DNA from: Trichomonas vaginalis G3
Taxonomy: Eukaryota > Parabasalia > Trichomonadida > Trichomonadidae
Assembly (NCBI RefSeq): GCF_026262505.1
Contig: NC_067207.1
Span: 13,484,082 to 13,548,081 of the forward strand
DNA: 64,000 nt
Direction of reading: 5' to 3'
In this document: in pieces, positions 62,194 through 64,000 of the stretch
Layout: every line of letters starts with the position of its first letter
Numbering within the stretch: position 1 is the stretch's first letter
The notes under the pieces: generated by a model
Told to the model about the DNA's origin: nothing
Database searches by the model: none
What the model saw: only the letters and a program-made list of their open reading frames with translations
Position numbers and translations under genes: made by a program

Positions 62194-63597
62194 ATGCAGA
62201 ACGAACAGTTAAACGAATTTACTCCAGCAGAGCATATTCATCAGATTCGCTCATATTTCGATATCATAGACAATGCAGTTCAAATTGGTGACACTAATAG
62301 AAAATATTCTGACGCAAAGATTCCATCACAACCTGGAACTGCTAAAGATAACACATGGGTAACATTCAATCTCTCACCTCCTGGTGAAAATATGTTGGAC
62401 CTTTACAATACATTCATTACGTATAAAATGGAAGGTCAATTTATTGTAGATAAAGAAATTGGTTCAGGTTCCAATAAAACAAACCCACCAGGATTTTGGA
62501 TTGGTTTCGATGACGCTTTCTATGCAGTTGCTGGATATCAAATCCTTGCAAATGGTCGTATCGTATATTCTCAAGACAACGCAAGAGAAGAAGCATATAT
62601 AACTTCAAACTCACAAACTACCGAACAAATAAAGAAAGTAGATGTTTGCTCAAAGACTCGACATGAAGATGTATGGAGTCATTCGGGAACATGCAGAACA
62701 GGACAAATTGTTAGTGGTCCAATTACAGCAGGAAAATCATTTGATTTTAAGCTTCGTTTAAGAATTCCTGTTAGAAGATTCCTTCCATTAGAAGCTATAA
62801 GATTTATTCCTGCATTTGCTGGTAACATTCAGCTTAAAGTAAAGTTCAGTAGCGACGCCTTGCAATGCACATCTATATCTGTAAATGATATCATTGCTTT
62901 CAATCCAACTCTTAAAGTTGCATTTGCTTCAGATTCAAATCCACCGACAAATAAATTTGTTCCATGGAATGAACCATTCACTATGATAACGAAGGCAGTA
63001 GAAGCTAGTGGAACAGTTACTATTACAACTGTAACCCAGCAACTATTTCGAATAAAGATGGATTTTAATGAATGTTTCATTCATCCAAAGTCATTCTCTT
63101 TAGACCCTAACATTTATACAGAACTTGTAGAACATTATACAAACGAGGCTTTATGTTTTCCTGTTAAAGTTATGGATTGGATTCCTATGGACGGTTCATT
63201 CTCAAAGAATACAGATAGTTCAAGTGCAACATTTACAGCAGCTTATACGCCTATTAATGTTAAAAGTATTTGGGCACTATTTAGAAAGAAAGACAACTAT
63301 TATGTTAATTTTGAGGACCCTAAGTTTAAATATCTTCAGCTTTCCATGGGAGCTTATGGAAATATGCCTGCAGAACCTGAAAAATCATATGGACCTGTAT
63401 TTTATGAAATGGTTGCGAACGCCTGCAATACAAACAATGATATGATAGGATTTAATGAAGATGTTATGAGGTCATTGGTGGATGATGGTAGTGTGGAACA
63501 TAAATGGGATAGCTATGACAACACACATTTTTATGTGGTTTTCCAACAGAAGTGGACTTTTGCTTCCAGCAAGGTCAAACATCTACTGCTCCAATAA
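62194..63597 (+). CDS. Polinton major capsid protein candidate (double jelly-roll type)
   Basis: Part of the Polinton. A 467-residue beta-rich frame with the position (next to ATPase and polymerase genes), size and PVRRFLPLEAIRFIPAF-type strand pattern expected of the Polinton major capsid protein. It is preceded by TTTTTATCCGAATCAA, the mirror of the stretch before the 61410 gene. Structure prediction would be needed to confirm the double jelly roll. Confidence 0.7.
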   Translation: MQNEQLNEFTPAEHIHQIRSYFDIIDNAVQIGDTNRKYSDAKIPSQPGTAKDNTWVTFNLSPPGENMLDLYNTFITYKMEGQFIVDKEIGSGSNKTNPPGFWIGFDDAFYAVAGYQILANGRIVYSQDNAREEAYITSNSQTTEQIKKVDVCSKTRHEDVWSHSGTCRTGQIVSGPITAGKSFDFKLRLRIPVRRFLPLEAIRFIPAFAGNIQLKVKFSSDALQCTSISVNDIIAFNPTLKVAFASDSNPPTNKFVPWNEPFTMITKAVEASGTVTITTVTQQLFRIKMDFNECFIHPKSFSLDPNIYTELVEHYTNEALCFPVKVMDWIPMDGSFSKNTDSSSATFTAAYTPINVKSIWALFRKKDNYYVNFEDPKFKYLQLSMGAYGNMPAEPEKSYGPVFYEMVANACNTNNDMIGFNEDVMRSLVDDGSVEHKWDSYDNTHFYVVFQQKWTFASSKVKHLLLQ

Positions 63598-63796
63598 CAT
63601 ACAAATTGTCTGTTTAAAGGACCTATTGAACTAGCAACTGAAAACGTACCAAAGCCACTTATTGGATTTATGAGGATTGTTGCTTTGCCATACAAGTAAG
63701 ACAGTCAGGCATACCAATAATAAGATTAGATGACTATAACTTAGCAGCTGACGACAGTGAGGAATAAAGGATGAACGTTTATTTTTAAAGCTTATA

Positions 63797-64000
63797 AATG
63801 AGTTCTTCATCAAGCTCTCGTGAACCTTCACCATCTATGAAACAAACTTTACCAAACGATTATGGAGCACCTATTGAATATTTCTTACGAGCTGCACAAT
63901 GGCAAAGAGCAGTCTCACCAAGGTTAGGTGTTCCACCAGCTCCTGTCAAAAATAGCATTTGGTCAAGTCCTTATATAAGATATGGTCTCCCACTAGGTTT
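63797..64000 (+). CDS. Polinton gene, partial at window end
   Basis: Part of the Polinton. Starts MSSSSSSREPSPSMKQTLPN after a T-rich stretch and runs open off the right edge of the window. Serine/proline-rich start; no family recognised from 68 codons. Confidence 0.6.

Larger units (their letters stand above)
42780..64000. mobile_element. Polinton/Maverick, left part (>21 kb, right end outside window)
   Basis: A contiguous block of tightly packed genes on both strands that includes the hallmark set: packaging ATPase, retroviral-type integrase, protein-primed DNA polymerase B and a capsid-protein candidate, plus KilA-N genes and a fibre gene. The left boundary is approximate: it lies between the hAT gene and the first small ORF, where an imperfect hairpin (~42777-42823) and repeated TTCTCACTAAC-type motifs occur. 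Terminal inverted repeats and target duplication cannot be checked because the other end is missing. The long frames are mostly open, so it looks young; I estimate about three to five breaks in total. A mariner is inserted in it. Confidence 0.9.

Overview
The window looks like nuclear DNA of a trichomonad (Trichomonas or a close relative). The evidence is the strong A+T bias, uninterrupted protein genes with no clear intron, several members of the trichomonad DUF3447/ankyrin family, a mariner, hAT-type elements and a large Polinton/Maverick. The species cannot be fixed from the sequence alone.

Layout, left to right. At 79-453 lies a shortened ankyrin gene, followed by a ~1.06 kb transposon-like insertion (463-1518) that splits its 3' flank. 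Host genes follow: an ARM-like protein (1762-3153), the NEDD8-activating enzyme subunit UBA3 (3626-4900, minus), a RasGAP-like protein (8480-10312), an ankyrin plus helical protein (to 12770) and a CLEC16A/FPL-domain protein (13369-14973, minus). Two almost identical hAT-like non-autonomous elements (6278-7393 and 20308-21423) show the same 11-bp ends and 8-bp target duplications. Between them a decayed ankyrin gene carries about 35 units of 99 bp (15273-19696, minus).

From 21.4 to 34.5 kb come a coding remnant, two more ankyrin genes (21977-23056 and 26262-27575), paired long hairpins (23246-23381), an 802-bp element with Polinton-like ends and 6-bp target duplication (23647-24448), a small unknown ORF, a 121-bp tandem repeat and the AP-1 gamma adaptin gene (30218-32506, minus). 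A 1,498-residue chromodomain/SNF2-like protein with eroded ATPase motifs follows (34552-39048), then a short ankyrin gene, a 122-bp snap-back palindrome and a hAT transposase gene (40739-42730, minus).

From about 42.8 kb to the end of the window is one Polinton/Maverick whose right end is not included. Its recognisable parts are the packaging ATPase, integrase, protein-primed DNA polymerase B, double-jelly-roll-type major capsid candidate, two KilA-N genes, a phage-like collagen/tail-fibre gene and many small unknown genes on both strands. A mariner (55275-56578) sits inside it. Most large reading frames are open, so the copy looks young; I estimate a handful of breaks.

The host genes do not form an operon. 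They serve ubiquitin-like conjugation, Ras signalling, endosomal trafficking (AP-1 gamma, CLEC16A-like) and chromatin. The remaining sequence is dominated by ankyrin-family expansion and mobile DNA. The most unusual signals are the phage-like fibre gene in the Polinton, small GC-rich hairpins inside and between Polinton genes, the Polinton-ended mini-element, and an ankyrin array in which frame-shifted units have themselves been amplified.
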